NCBI GenBank assembly: GCA_964521025.1
Contig: CAZFPK010000007.1
Location: 1-64,000 of the forward strand
Direction of reading: 5' to 3'
From: DRTC01 sp964521025
GTDB lineage: Bacteria > Cloacimonadota > Cloacimonadia > Cloacimonadales > TCS61
DNA: 64,000 nucleotides
A program made the position numbers and the translations under genes. Below are positions 16,350-24,819 of this stretch, piece after piece (the stretch's first letter is position 1; every line of letters begins with the position of its first letter). The notes under the pieces are model-generated. The model was not told the DNA's origin, made no database searches, and was given only the letters and a program-made list of their open reading frames with translations.

Positions 16350-19300
16350 ATGCCAAACATAAAAACTAACGAACGAGAATTAGCAAGCAAAGTTGCTCAA
16401 TGGTTCAACGAGCAGATAAAAAGAGGAAAATATCCTTTTACCTCGGCAAGTTGCGAAACCGGAATAAAAGTTGAGAAATCAACTTATTTTGGTGATTTGA
16501 TAATTTGGGAAAACAGGGAAATAAATAAAGCGTTTTCTTATATTGAACTAAAACCACCTTATGGAAAAACAGAAAATATCGATAGATTCCGAAAAAAAGC
16601 AGTTCAATTAATAGTTAAAATTGCCTACACCTGGGATTTCCAATCTTTAAATGCTTACGAAATAAAAAATAATAAAATAAAATTAGAAGATAGTGAACCT
16701 CATTCGGTATTAACAAATATTGAAGATTGGAAAAGAGGAGATAAACAGGCAGAAATAAAAGCTTTTATCTCCAGAATTTGTGATGAGTTATTGAGCTTTT
16801 CCGAAAAAGGAAAGTTCCGAAAATTCAAACCGGAAAAACATTATTTTATCCGTTTCTTACGGAATGTTGTGGAAAAACTGATCCCTTTATTCGAACAATT
16901 TATCAGAGTTTTCCATAAACAAAAGGAATTTAAAAGTATAATTAATAAATTTGTTGCTGAACAGGGAATTGCCTATCCAAATGATGAAGATTTTTACAGA
17001 TTAATTGCCAGCCAGCGGGTTTACGGACTTATTACAAAAATCATTTTTTACTTAACCATAAAAAGACATTTTACAGAACTACCGGATTTATATGCTGAAG
17101 ATGAAAAAGACATTGAAGCGAATTTGAAATCTGCTTTTTCTCAAGCACGGGAAATTGACTGGCAGGCAGTTTTTGAAACTGATCCGATAGAAAACCTTGG
17201 AATTCCAAAAGAAGCATATTCTTCTTTGAATGAATTATTTTCTCATTTGAAAATCTATAATTTCGGAGCGTTACCGGAAGATGTTATCGGTGAATTATTT
17301 GAAGAGATCATCGATCCGAAAAGACGACACGAATTAGGACAATATTTTACGCGGGAAGACCTCGTTGATCTAATAATCGCAATTATTGTAAATGATAAAG
17401 ATAAAATTTATGCAGACCCGACTTGCGGTTCGGGAACATTTCTGATCAGGTTGTATGATAGATTGCAATTCTTGAGCGGATACAGAATGAAGCACGAAGA
17501 AATTTTAAACAGGATTTGGGGAATCGATATTGGAAAATTTCCTGCTGAACTTTCCACGATAAATTTATTCAGACAATCTCCGAGTAATTTTGAAAATTTT
17601 CCCCGCATTATTCATAAAGATGTTTTTGAAATTGCTGTTGGACAGGAAATCGAATTTCCTCCGAATAATGTGAATTACAATCAGAGATACAACAAAGTCA
17701 AAATAAAAATTCCTGAATTTTATGGTCTTGTTGGGAACTTTCCTTATATCAGACAGGAATTGATTGAAAGAAATGTTAAAGGGTATAAACACACTCTTAC
17801 CAAATTATTGGCTTATGAATACCTTGTAAGTTATCCGAAATTATTTAAAATAAATCATATTACTGATAAACAATTTGAAAATTTCTTAAATCAAACAGAA
17901 ACAGAAAAAAAGAAAACTATAAATCATTGGTTAAAAAATAAATTTGTGGAATTAAAATTGTCGGGTCAGGCAGATATTTACACATATATTTTTATTCATA
18001 CTGCAACCCTTTTAAGTAAAAACGGTTCATTTGCTATAATCACTTCCAATTCCTGGTTAGATGTCGCTTATGGTTCTGTTCTCAAAAATTTCTTTTTAGA
18101 CTATTTCAAAATAAAAATGATCGTTGTTTCCTGGGCAGAACCCTGGTTTGATGATGCTGCCGTGAATACAGTGTTCACAGTTTTGGAAAAATGTGATGAT
18201 GAAAAAGAACGAAATTGCAATCTTGTTCATTTTGTGAAACTAAAAAAGAAACTTGCTGAACTGATACCGGAAAGAAACCTGAAAATCGAATCCAGTAACC
18301 GCTGGAGACGGATTGATGGAATTGTAAACACTATCGAATCTGCTCAATATAAAGCTGATAAAATCGATGAAAAAATTTCTTCATTTGAAAATGAACAGAT
18401 GAAGCTTAGAATTTTGAAGCAAAAAGAACTGGCAAAAGATTTAAAAGACAAAAGCGAATTCTCCAAATGGGGAAAATATCTGCGTGCACCGGATGTTTAT
18501 TTTGAAATATTGGAAAAATGCAAAGATAAACTTGATAGTCTCAAAGATATTACAAAAAGCTGCCAACGTGGTAAAACATCTGGAATTACAGATTTCTTTT
18601 ATTTGCAAAATGTAAATGATGAATTCACAAATATTTCAAAAAAATGGCGAGGTAAAATTGAAAAATGTTACTTGAAAAAAGTAATAAAATCACCAAAAGA
18701 AAGTAAAAGTATAGAAATAAAACAGGAAAATTTAAAATATTATTTATTTGTATGTAATAAAAGCAAAAATGAACTAAAAAAACTTAATCATTTTGGCGCT
18801 CTTACTTATATTGATTGGGGTGAAACTCAAAGAACTAAAAATAATATACTTTGGTCGGAAGTTCCCTCTGTGCAGGGAAGACAATATTGGTGGTCATTTG
18901 AAGTACGTGAACCATCAAAATTGTTATGGACCGAAATGTGCAATGATAATTTTAGAACGTTACATAATAGTAAAAAAGTAATAGAAAGCGATAAATTTTA
19001 TAGAATTGATACTAAAGATAAAAAGCTTTCTGAGAATATTGGATACTATTTAAATTCAACTATTTGCTTTCTATTCCGAGAATTGAATTCGTTCATTTCA
19101 TTAGGAGACGGTGTTATAAAAACACCTGTTTACGAATTACAGAATTTAGAAATTCCTAATACTATTAACAAATTCAAATACAAAAATGATAAATTATTAT
19201 CTCGCAATATAGAAAAAATCTTTAAAGAAGTGAAACTCAAAGACCGTCAAGAACTTGACAAAGCAGTTCTGAAAGCACTCTCTTTGAATCCTGAAGAATA

Positions 19301-19850
19301 CCTTCCTCGCATTTATGATGGACTTACCGAAATGGTGAAAGAGCGTCTTGAATTACCAAAAATGCGTAAGAAGAGGAAAAAACAGAAAGTTAAAATATCT
19401 TACGAAGAAGTTAAGAAATCCGTAATTAATGAAATAATCGAGAATAAGATAAAGAAGTTTCCGGAAGATTTTTATACGGATGCAAAGTTGGGTTCTGATT
19501 ATGAAAGTGTGGAAACGGAAATTTATAATACCAGCGGGAAAGAACTTCACATCGATGAATTTATGCAGATTTGTACTTTAATTGATGAAGATAATGAAAA
19601 AATTTTTTCCACAACAAATTATTATGTTGCTCTTTTTGCAATAATTCATGCAAAACCTGATGTTCACAGATTGAAAATACCGAAAGATGAAAAGATCGTT
19701 AAAAAGATTTTGGAAAATTATAAAAATTACATTTCTCTGTTAAAAGACCATTTAGAAGCAAATGCCCAACAGAAACTCCATAGCTGGATCGAAGCAGAAC
19801 AAATGGCAAAAGAGATTTTGGAAGATTTTGGATTGAAATTTTTGATATAA
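16350..19850 (+). CDS. Type IIG restriction-modification enzyme (Eco57I-like fused nuclease/N6-adenine methylase)
   Basis: A 1166-aa single-chain restriction-modification enzyme. An N-terminal PD-(D/E)XK-like nuclease is suggested by Asp49 in FGDLIIW and Glu66/Lys68 in YIELK. The gamma-class N6-adenine methylase domain has motif I DPTCGSGTF (about 355-363) and motif IV N463-F-P-Y466, where the family usually has NPPY. A TaqI-like target-recognition domain (about 700-1000) follows, then a charged C-terminal region. The Phe in motif IV is conservative with respect to base flipping but unusual. The broken DUF3800 gene lies immediately upstream. I infer phage defence. The recognition site cannot be predicted. 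Confidence 0.85.
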   Translation: MPNIKTNERELASKVAQWFNEQIKRGKYPFTSASCETGIKVEKSTYFGDLIIWENREINKAFSYIELKPPYGKTENIDRFRKKAVQLIVKIAYTWDFQSLNAYEIKNNKIKLEDSEPHSVLTNIEDWKRGDKQAEIKAFISRICDELLSFSEKGKFRKFKPEKHYFIRFLRNVVEKLIPLFEQFIRVFHKQKEFKSIINKFVAEQGIAYPNDEDFYRLIASQRVYGLITKIIFYLTIKRHFTELPDLYAEDEKDIEANLKSAFSQAREIDWQAVFETDPIENLGIPKEAYSSLNELFSHLKIYNFGALPEDVIGELFEEIIDPKRRHELGQYFTREDLVDLIIAIIVNDKDKIYADPTCGSGTFLIRLYDRLQFLSGYRMKHEEILNRIWGIDIGKFPAELSTINLFRQSPSNFENFPRIIHKDVFEIAVGQEIEFPPNNVNYNQRYNKVKIKIPEFYGLVGNFPYIRQELIERNVKGYKHTLTKLLAYEYLVSYPKLFKINHITDKQFENFLNQTETEKKKTINHWLKNKFVELKLSGQADIYTYIFIHTATLLSKNGSFAIITSNSWLDVAYGSVLKNFFLDYFKIKMIVVSWAEPWFDDAAVNTVFTVLEKCDDEKERNCNLVHFVKLKKKLAELIPERNLKIESSNRWRRIDGIVNTIESAQYKADKIDEKISSFENEQMKLRILKQKELAKDLKDKSEFSKWGKYLRAPDVYFEILEKCKDKLDSLKDITKSCQRGKTSGITDFFYLQNVNDEFTNISKKWRGKIEKCYLKKVIKSPKESKSIEIKQENLKYYLFVCNKSKNELKKLNHFGALTYIDWGETQRTKNNILWSEVPSVQGRQYWWSFEVREPSKLLWTEMCNDNFRTLHNSKKVIESDKFYRIDTKDKKLSENIGYYLNSTICFLFRELNSFISLGDGVIKTPVYELQNLEIPNTINKFKYKNDKLLSRNIEKIFKEVKLKDRQELDKAVLKALSLNPEEYLPRIYDGLTEMVKERLELPKMRKKRKKQKVKISYEEVKKSVINEIIENKIKKFPEDFYTDAKLGSDYESVETEIYNTSGKELHIDEFMQICTLIDEDNEKIFSTTNYYVALFAIIHAKPDVHRLKIPKDEKIVKKILENYKNYISLLKDHLEANAQQKLHSWIEAEQMAKEILEDFGLKFLI

Positions 19851-19892
19851 ATTCGTGTATATTCGTGTTCATTTGTGGCTAAAAGGATTATT

Positions 19893-20579
19893 ATGAAAAA
19901 AAGAAAAACTAAGATCACCAGGAACTATCTGATGTATCCGGAAGGATCGGTTTTGATCGAAACAGGAGAAACAAAAGTAATCTGCACGGCAACTGTTCAG
20001 GAAGGAGTTCCTCAATTTTTATCGGGAAAAGATCAAGGTTGGATAACCGCAGAATATGGAATGCTTCCGGGAAGTACAAATTCGAGAGTGAACAGAGAAG
20101 CAGCAAGAGGAAAGATCAGCGGCAGAACAGCCGAGATCCAGAGATTGATCGGTCGTTCGCTGCGTTCGGTAGTAGATCTCTTTTTTTTGGATGGCTACAC
20201 GATCCAAATCGATTGTGATGTTATCCAGGCAGATGGCGGAACCAGAACCGCAGCCATAACCGGTGCTTGCGTTGCCTTGCATGATGCTTTTCTGAAAATG
20301 ATGGAAAGTAACCAAATCGATCAGAATCCGTTAAAGGAACGGATTGCGGCTATTAGTGTCGGGATTGTAGAAGGAGAACCAGTTCTCGATCTTTCTTATG
20401 AACAGGATTCGCAGGCAGAAGTCGATATGAATGTAGTGATGACGGAATCAGGGAAATTTGTTGAAATCCAGGGAACAGCGGAAGAAAAACCGTTTTCTGA
20501 AGAGCAGTTGAAGATGATGTTGAAATTGGCAAAAAGAGGTATTGAACAGCTGATCAAGTATCAGAAGAGTCTTAAATAA
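19893..20579 (+). CDS. rph: Ribonuclease PH
   Basis: A 228-aa phosphorolytic 3'-5' exoribonuclease that trims tRNA 3' ends. Family blocks are clear: ITRNYLMYPEGSVLIETGETKVICTA, GWITAEYGMLPGST, RTAEIQRLIGRSLRSVVD, QIDCDVIQADGGTRTAAITGA, and the C-terminal QGTAEEKPFS. ATG 19893 has AAAGGA upstream. The protein lacks the N-terminal arginine-rich stretch (about 10 residues, RxDGR...ELR) that normally precedes ITRNYL. The upstream GTG at 19875 would only add repeat-derived residues. Confidence 0.92.
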   Translation: MKKRKTKITRNYLMYPEGSVLIETGETKVICTATVQEGVPQFLSGKDQGWITAEYGMLPGSTNSRVNREAARGKISGRTAEIQRLIGRSLRSVVDLFFLDGYTIQIDCDVIQADGGTRTAAITGACVALHDAFLKMMESNQIDQNPLKERIAAISVGIVEGEPVLDLSYEQDSQAEVDMNVVMTESGKFVEIQGTAEEKPFSEEQLKMMLKLAKRGIEQLIKYQKSLK

Positions 20580-20632
20580 CTTTGCGAAAGTTATCTTCTC
20601 TGAAAATCTTGTAACAGAACTTTCGCAAAGTT
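20578..20632 (+). terminator. Long inverted repeat after rph
   Basis: AACTTTGCGAAAGTT (20578-20592) and AACTTTCGCAAAGTT (20618-20632) are perfect reverse complements over 15 bp, and each half is nearly self-palindromic. TTTTGTTCTT follows. It overlaps the rph stop codon and probably ends that transcript. Confidence 0.65.
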
Positions 20633-20638
20633 TTGTTC

Positions 20639-20644
20639 TTGACA
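20639..20644 (+). promoter_or_regulatory. -35-like TTGACA box before lepB
   Basis: TTGACA lies 56 nt before the lepB ATG and directly behind the rph terminator. Confidence 0.45.
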
Positions 20645-20694
20645 CTATAATGCTGTTTCAGGAGAAAGTTCCCAAAAAATAATAGGGAAAAAGT

Positions 20695-21516
20695 ATGTTC
20701 AAAAGAAGTAAACCAAAACCGATAAAAAGGAAATTGCCGGCAGTTCAAGGCTGGCTCGAAGCGATCCTGTTTGCTTTTGTGATCGTGTTTCCAATTAAAA
20801 ATTATACATTGCAAAATTTCAAAATTCCATCTTCCTCGATGGAAAAAAGTCTTCTCATCGGTGATTATTTGATCGCCAATAAATGGAAATATTTTTTTAC
20901 TGACCCGCAAAGGGAAGATATTGTAACTTTCAAAAGTCCCGCAGATCCGATCTATCCTCAGCCTTCCGAGAATTATGCACGGCTCGTTGGTCCTCTCTAT
21001 TGGAATAAGGAAAAATGGGGTTTCAAATGGCAGGAAAAGAAAAATGTCGTGAAAAGGGTGATCGGTATTCCGGGAGATACTATTCAGATCAAGAATAAAA
21101 AAGTTTATATAAACGGTGCATTGTTCCAGCGGAAATATGAGCAATATGTCGATCCGAATAATCTCATCGGTAGAGAAAAGATCGAATGGAACAGCAAAGA
21201 TCGGAAATTCAGGGGAAGCGATGTAAATTTCGGTGATTTTGACGGAAAAATAAGCGGAACGCGAGATAACATCGGTCCCTTCATTGTTCCTGAAGATGCT
21301 TATTTTGTGATGGGAGATAATCGCGATATGAGTCTGGACAGCCGTTATTGGGGATTTCTCAATAAAAACCTGATCACCGGAACACCTTCCTTGATCGTTT
21401 TTTCATCGGGAGAACCTCCAACCAAAGATGTCAGAACTTATATTTTGAAGCAGCGAGGACAGATCAAAGAAAAGTCCAGGGTTCGTTGGGAGAGAACTTT
21501 TAAGTTTATAAAATGA
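20695..21516 (+). CDS. lepB: Signal peptidase I
   Basis: A 273-aa inner-membrane serine protease that removes signal peptides. One N-terminal transmembrane helix (about 19-35) precedes the catalytic serine region KIPSSSM (Ser48). The general base is Lys120 in VVKRVIGIPGD. Box E GDNRDMSLDSRYWGF is intact. A large insert between residues 80 and 115 and the extra 140-185 region are typical of longer FCB-group signal peptidases. It is preceded by its own promoter-like box. Confidence 0.92.
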   Translation: MFKRSKPKPIKRKLPAVQGWLEAILFAFVIVFPIKNYTLQNFKIPSSSMEKSLLIGDYLIANKWKYFFTDPQREDIVTFKSPADPIYPQPSENYARLVGPLYWNKEKWGFKWQEKKNVVKRVIGIPGDTIQIKNKKVYINGALFQRKYEQYVDPNNLIGREKIEWNSKDRKFRGSDVNFGDFDGKISGTRDNIGPFIVPEDAYFVMGDNRDMSLDSRYWGFLNKNLITGTPSLIVFSSGEPPTKDVRTYILKQRGQIKEKSRVRWERTFKFIK

Positions 21517-21554
21517 TTCGGTTTATATGATTAACATTATCTGAGATTAAATTT

Positions 21555-22423
21555 ATGGAAGAAATTGTAAATCCGCATGATAAATTCTTCAAGCAAGTGA
21601 TGACCGACAAAGAGGTTGTTAAAGATTTCCCTACTAATTACCTGCCAAAAGAGATACGAAAAATAATAGATCCGGATAAAATTCAAATCGCCAAAGATAG
21701 TTTTGTCGAACCAGATATGCAGGAGACTTTTTCGGACATTCTTTATGAAGTGGAATTAGCAAAAAAACCAGCATTCATCTATTTTTTATTCGAACATAAG
21801 AGTTATCCTTATCCAAAAATAATTCCGCTGGTATTTTATCATGGCAGGAATAAATGGAATACCGGATTGAAATTGTCGGATATTATGCAGGAAATTCCTT
21901 ATGAGTTAAAGAAATATGTTCCGGAATTTGAATATATTTTGCTCGATCTTTCAGAATATGAAGAGGAAGATATAGTCGGCGGAGTAAAACTAAAAATATT
22001 CGTAGAAATCATGAAATGTATTTTTCTGGGTAATTTCCCGGAAAAAGTTAAAGAATTGCTGCTTTTATTCGATAAGTTTGATAAAAATACTGATTTAATG
22101 GAATTTTAAGAACTTTTATTCTTTATATTATGAATGCCAAAGAAGATTTTACTTTACAAGATCTGAAAGGAATAGTGAAAGATATTTCTTATGAAAGAAG
22201 TGAGGAAATTATGACCATTGCAGAACGATTAAGACATGAAGGAATACATCAAGGATTATTGGAAGGAATCGAAGGAATGCTCGATATAAAATTCGGTGGA
22301 CCAGGTTTAAGTTTGATGAACCGAATAAAAAAATTGTCCGATATCAAAAAGTTAGAAGAGATTAAAGAATTGTTAAGAAAGGCAAAAAGGATCGATGAAG
22401 TCCAGAAAAAATTAGTGAACTAA
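21555..22423 (+). pseudogene. Rpn-family recombination-promoting nuclease, frameshifted and internally deleted
   Basis: The first part (184 aa) is a PD-(D/E)XK Rpn/transposase_31 nuclease: NPHDKFFKQVMTDKEVVKDFPTNYLP, then YEVELAKKPAFIYFLFEHKSY and IIPLVFYHGRNKWN. Normally about 30 residues (a QLLKYM...WE helix) separate HKSYP from IIPLVFYHG, and here they are missing. At 22103-22107 the frame stops, but the next frame continues without gap as LRTFILYIMNAKEDFTLQDL to 22423. One lost T in a T run explains it. Family members promote RecA-independent recombination. The gene looks dead unless the two parts work separately. Confidence 0.75.
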
Positions 22424-22442
22424 ATTCATTTACAGAAAATCT

Positions 22443-23570
22443 TTGATAGATCATATTTACATCCACATTCCCTTTTGTTTGAGAAAATGTAATTACTGCT
22501 CATTTTATTCCATTGAATATTCTAACTCGCTGAAAGAAAAATATTTAAAATTTCTATTTCAAGAGATAAACCATTATAAACAGAAATTCGAGATAAAACC
22601 GACAACAATTTATTTTGGCGGTGGAACTCCTTCCTTACTTTCTGTCGAAGAAATAAATAGGATTTCATCAAAATTTGAAATCTCGAATGGTTGTGAAATC
22701 ACGCTCGAAGCAAATCCAATCAATATCAGCAGGAAATTTGCGCATGAACTTTTCGATACTCCGATCAAGCGAATCAGTTTGGGAGTTCAGTCCTTTCTGG
22801 ACAGAGAATTGAAATTGCTGGGAAGACTGCATGATGCGGACAAAATCCATTCTTCCTTCAATATTTTAAGAAAATCAGGATTCAAAAATCTTTCTCTCGA
22901 TTTGATTTACGGACTTCCTTACCAGAAAAAAGAAGATGTCGAATTTTCCCTTGAAAAAATGATTGAACTTGAACCGGAACATGTTTCAACTTATTGTTTG
23001 AGTTTGGAAAAAAAGGTTCCTCTTTATCAGAAGAAATCAGAAATTCCTGGGGATGAAACTGTTTCCAGCTTTTATTTTTCAATTCGAGAAAAATTACTTT
23101 CTGCCGGATTCGAGCAGTATGAAATTTCCAATTTTGCAAAACCGGGATTTGCTTCCCAACATAATCTTTCTTATTGGAATGATGAAACTTATCTGGGATT
23201 TGGACCTGCTGCTGCCGGATACTTGAAATATTGTCATCCTGAGCGAAGCCGAAGGATTTTCAGATATACTAATCCGGCTGATCTGAAAAAGTATTTTGAT
23301 ACCATAAAAACTTCACAAATTTTGGGAAATTTGTTAAGTTTGGACAAAGATGAACATGAAAAGGAGTTCATTTTTCTTTCATTACGAAAAACAAAAGGAA
23401 TGAATTTGAAACATTTTCGCACTAAATTCGGAGTAGATTTCATTCAGAAATATGAGAAAATAATTGCTAAATATTTAAAAATTAAATACCTGGGAATTGC
23501 TGGAGATTTTATCAGGTTAACTCCGCAAGCTTATTTTGTCTCGAATGAAATTTTTGCGGAGTTTGTGTGA
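22443..23570 (+). CDS. hemW: Heme chaperone HemW (radical SAM), with repeat insertion
   Basis: A 375-aa radical SAM protein of the HemN-like family. The cluster motif is Cys12-x3-Cys16-x2-Cys19 (IHIPFCLRKCNYC), followed by YFGGGTPS, EANP and RISLGVQSFLDRELKLLGRLHD, then the HemN C-terminal domain. HemW delivers heme to respiratory enzymes and is distinguished from HemN by lacking the extra N-terminal Cys. The start is a TTG with no ATG in reach. Residues about 264-274 (HPERSRRI) are encoded by a dispersed intergenic repeat inserted in frame between the core and the C-terminal domain. Confidence 0.88.
   Translation: MIDHIYIHIPFCLRKCNYCSFYSIEYSNSLKEKYLKFLFQEINHYKQKFEIKPTTIYFGGGTPSLLSVEEINRISSKFEISNGCEITLEANPINISRKFAHELFDTPIKRISLGVQSFLDRELKLLGRLHDADKIHSSFNILRKSGFKNLSLDLIYGLPYQKKEDVEFSLEKMIELEPEHVSTYCLSLEKKVPLYQKKSEIPGDETVSSFYFSIREKLLSAGFEQYEISNFAKPGFASQHNLSYWNDETYLGFGPAAAGYLKYCHPERSRRIFRYTNPADLKKYFDTIKTSQILGNLLSLDKDEHEKEFIFLSLRKTKGMNLKHFRTKFGVDFIQKYEKIIAKYLKIKYLGIAGDFIRLTPQAYFVSNEIFAEFV
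23232..23263 (+). repeat. Dispersed TGTCATCCTGAGCG repeat inside hemW
   Basis: TGTCATCCTGAGCGAAGCC at 23232-23250 continues as GAAGGATTTTCAG to 23263. It is the same phrase as the intergenic copy at 185-211. It is 32 bp plus flank and leaves the frame open. Confidence 0.8.
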
Positions 23571-23573
23571 CGA

Positions 23574-23627
23574 AACCTTGAAAATGTTTCTTTCAATATT
23601 TTTCTCTTGCTTAACACTTTCAAGGTT
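23574..23627 (+). terminator. Hairpin after hemW
   Basis: AACCTTGAAA (23574-23583) and TTTCAAGGTT (23618-23627) pair perfectly over 10 bp with a 34-nt loop that is T-rich. It lies 4 nt after the stop. The large loop makes terminator function uncertain. Confidence 0.4.
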
Positions 23628-23697
23628 GAAACTCTGAAATAATCAATATTGAGAAATTAAGAAAGAGATTTTTTCAAGTGCAAGAGGTGAGGTGTTT

Positions 23698-24819
23698 ATG
23701 CAAAAAATCCATTATCCATTTACCGCCATTGTCGGGCAGGAAGAACTGCTGCTCGGAATAATCCTGAACATCATCAATCCCAAATTGGGCGGCTTGCTGA
23801 TCAAAGGTGTCAAAGGTTCGGGAAAAAGCACAGCAGTTTATGCGATGACCGATATTATCCCGGAAATCGAAGTTTTGAAAGATTGTAAATTCAATTGTGA
23901 TCCGCAAAAACCTGAATATTGGTGTAAAGATTGCCGGGAAAAATATTCTGAAGATAAGAAGGAAGTCATCTCTAAAAAAATCGAAAATGTTTCGATTCCG
24001 TTGAGCATCACCGAAGATCGACTTCTGGGAAATGTCGATGTCGAACTGCTCTTGAAGGAAGGAAAACACAAATTTATTCCCGGACTTCTGGCAAAAGCAC
24101 ATCGCCAGATACTATACATCGATGAAGTTAATTTGCTGCCTGATCACATTGTCGATGATATTCTCGATGTTTCGGCAATGGGCTGGAATCGCATCGAGCG
24201 TGAAGGATTTTCCATTTCCCATCCCTCGAAGTTTCTTTTAATTGGAACGATGAATCCGGAAGAGGGTGAATTACGACCGCAAATCCTGGATAGATTTCCG
24301 CTTTCTGTAGAAATTGGTTCGGTTTCCAACGAGGAATTCAGGAAGGAGATCATCAAACGCAATCTTGCCTTTGAAAAGGATTCAGCAAAGTTCCGGGAGC
24401 AATTCCAACAAGAAACAGAAAACCTGGAAAACTTCATCAAGTTAGGAAGAACAATTCTGGAAGAAGTCGAAGTGAAACCGGAATTTTATGATCTGGTCGT
24501 GAAATTCTGTGCAGAGAACAAGGTCGATGGTCATCGAGCCGATATCGGGATCATCAAAACAGCCGGAACACACGCTGCTTTCGAGATGAAGAAAAAGGTA
24601 GAACTGCGTCATTTAAGGCAGGCAGCAAAGTTCATTCTCGGACATCGCACGCGGGAAGGCGGACTTTCCAAACCGCTGACTAAAGCAGAGATCGATGAAT
24701 TTTTTGATAAACTGAAAGATGAGGAATTTCCTAAAAAAACAGAGAAAAAAACTACTGAGATAAATAAAAATATCAATCTATTTTCCGAAGGAGGTTTGAT
24801 CCAACAGGAAAAAAAATGA
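23698..24819 (+). CDS. Chelatase-like AAA+ ATPase (BchI/ChlI family)
   Basis: A 373-aa AAA+ ATPase of the Mg-chelatase subunit I group. Walker A is GVKGSGKST (about 38-46) and Walker B ILYIDEVNLL (about 139-148), followed by the sensor region GTMNPEEGELRPQILDRF with an arginine finger. A CxxC-type insert (CKFNCDP...WCKDC) follows Walker A. The downstream gene overlaps by ATGA and encodes the VWA partner. No large chelatase subunit (BchH/CobN) is present nearby. The pair therefore more likely remodels another metalloprotein or works as a MoxR-VWA-like chaperone. Confidence 0.85.
   Translation: MQKIHYPFTAIVGQEELLLGIILNIINPKLGGLLIKGVKGSGKSTAVYAMTDIIPEIEVLKDCKFNCDPQKPEYWCKDCREKYSEDKKEVISKKIENVSIPLSITEDRLLGNVDVELLLKEGKHKFIPGLLAKAHRQILYIDEVNLLPDHIVDDILDVSAMGWNRIEREGFSISHPSKFLLIGTMNPEEGELRPQILDRFPLSVEIGSVSNEEFRKEIIKRNLAFEKDSAKFREQFQQETENLENFIKLGRTILEEVEVKPEFYDLVVKFCAENKVDGHRADIGIIKTAGTHAAFEMKKKVELRHLRQAAKFILGHRTREGGLSKPLTKAEIDEFFDKLKDEEFPKKTEKKTTEINKNINLFSEGGLIQQEKK

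Noticed and set aside
16350..19850. BREX PglX methylase
   Set aside because: No other BREX genes (brxA/B/C, pglZ, brxL) are near, and an N-terminal nuclease-like ExK motif fits a stand-alone type IIG enzyme better.
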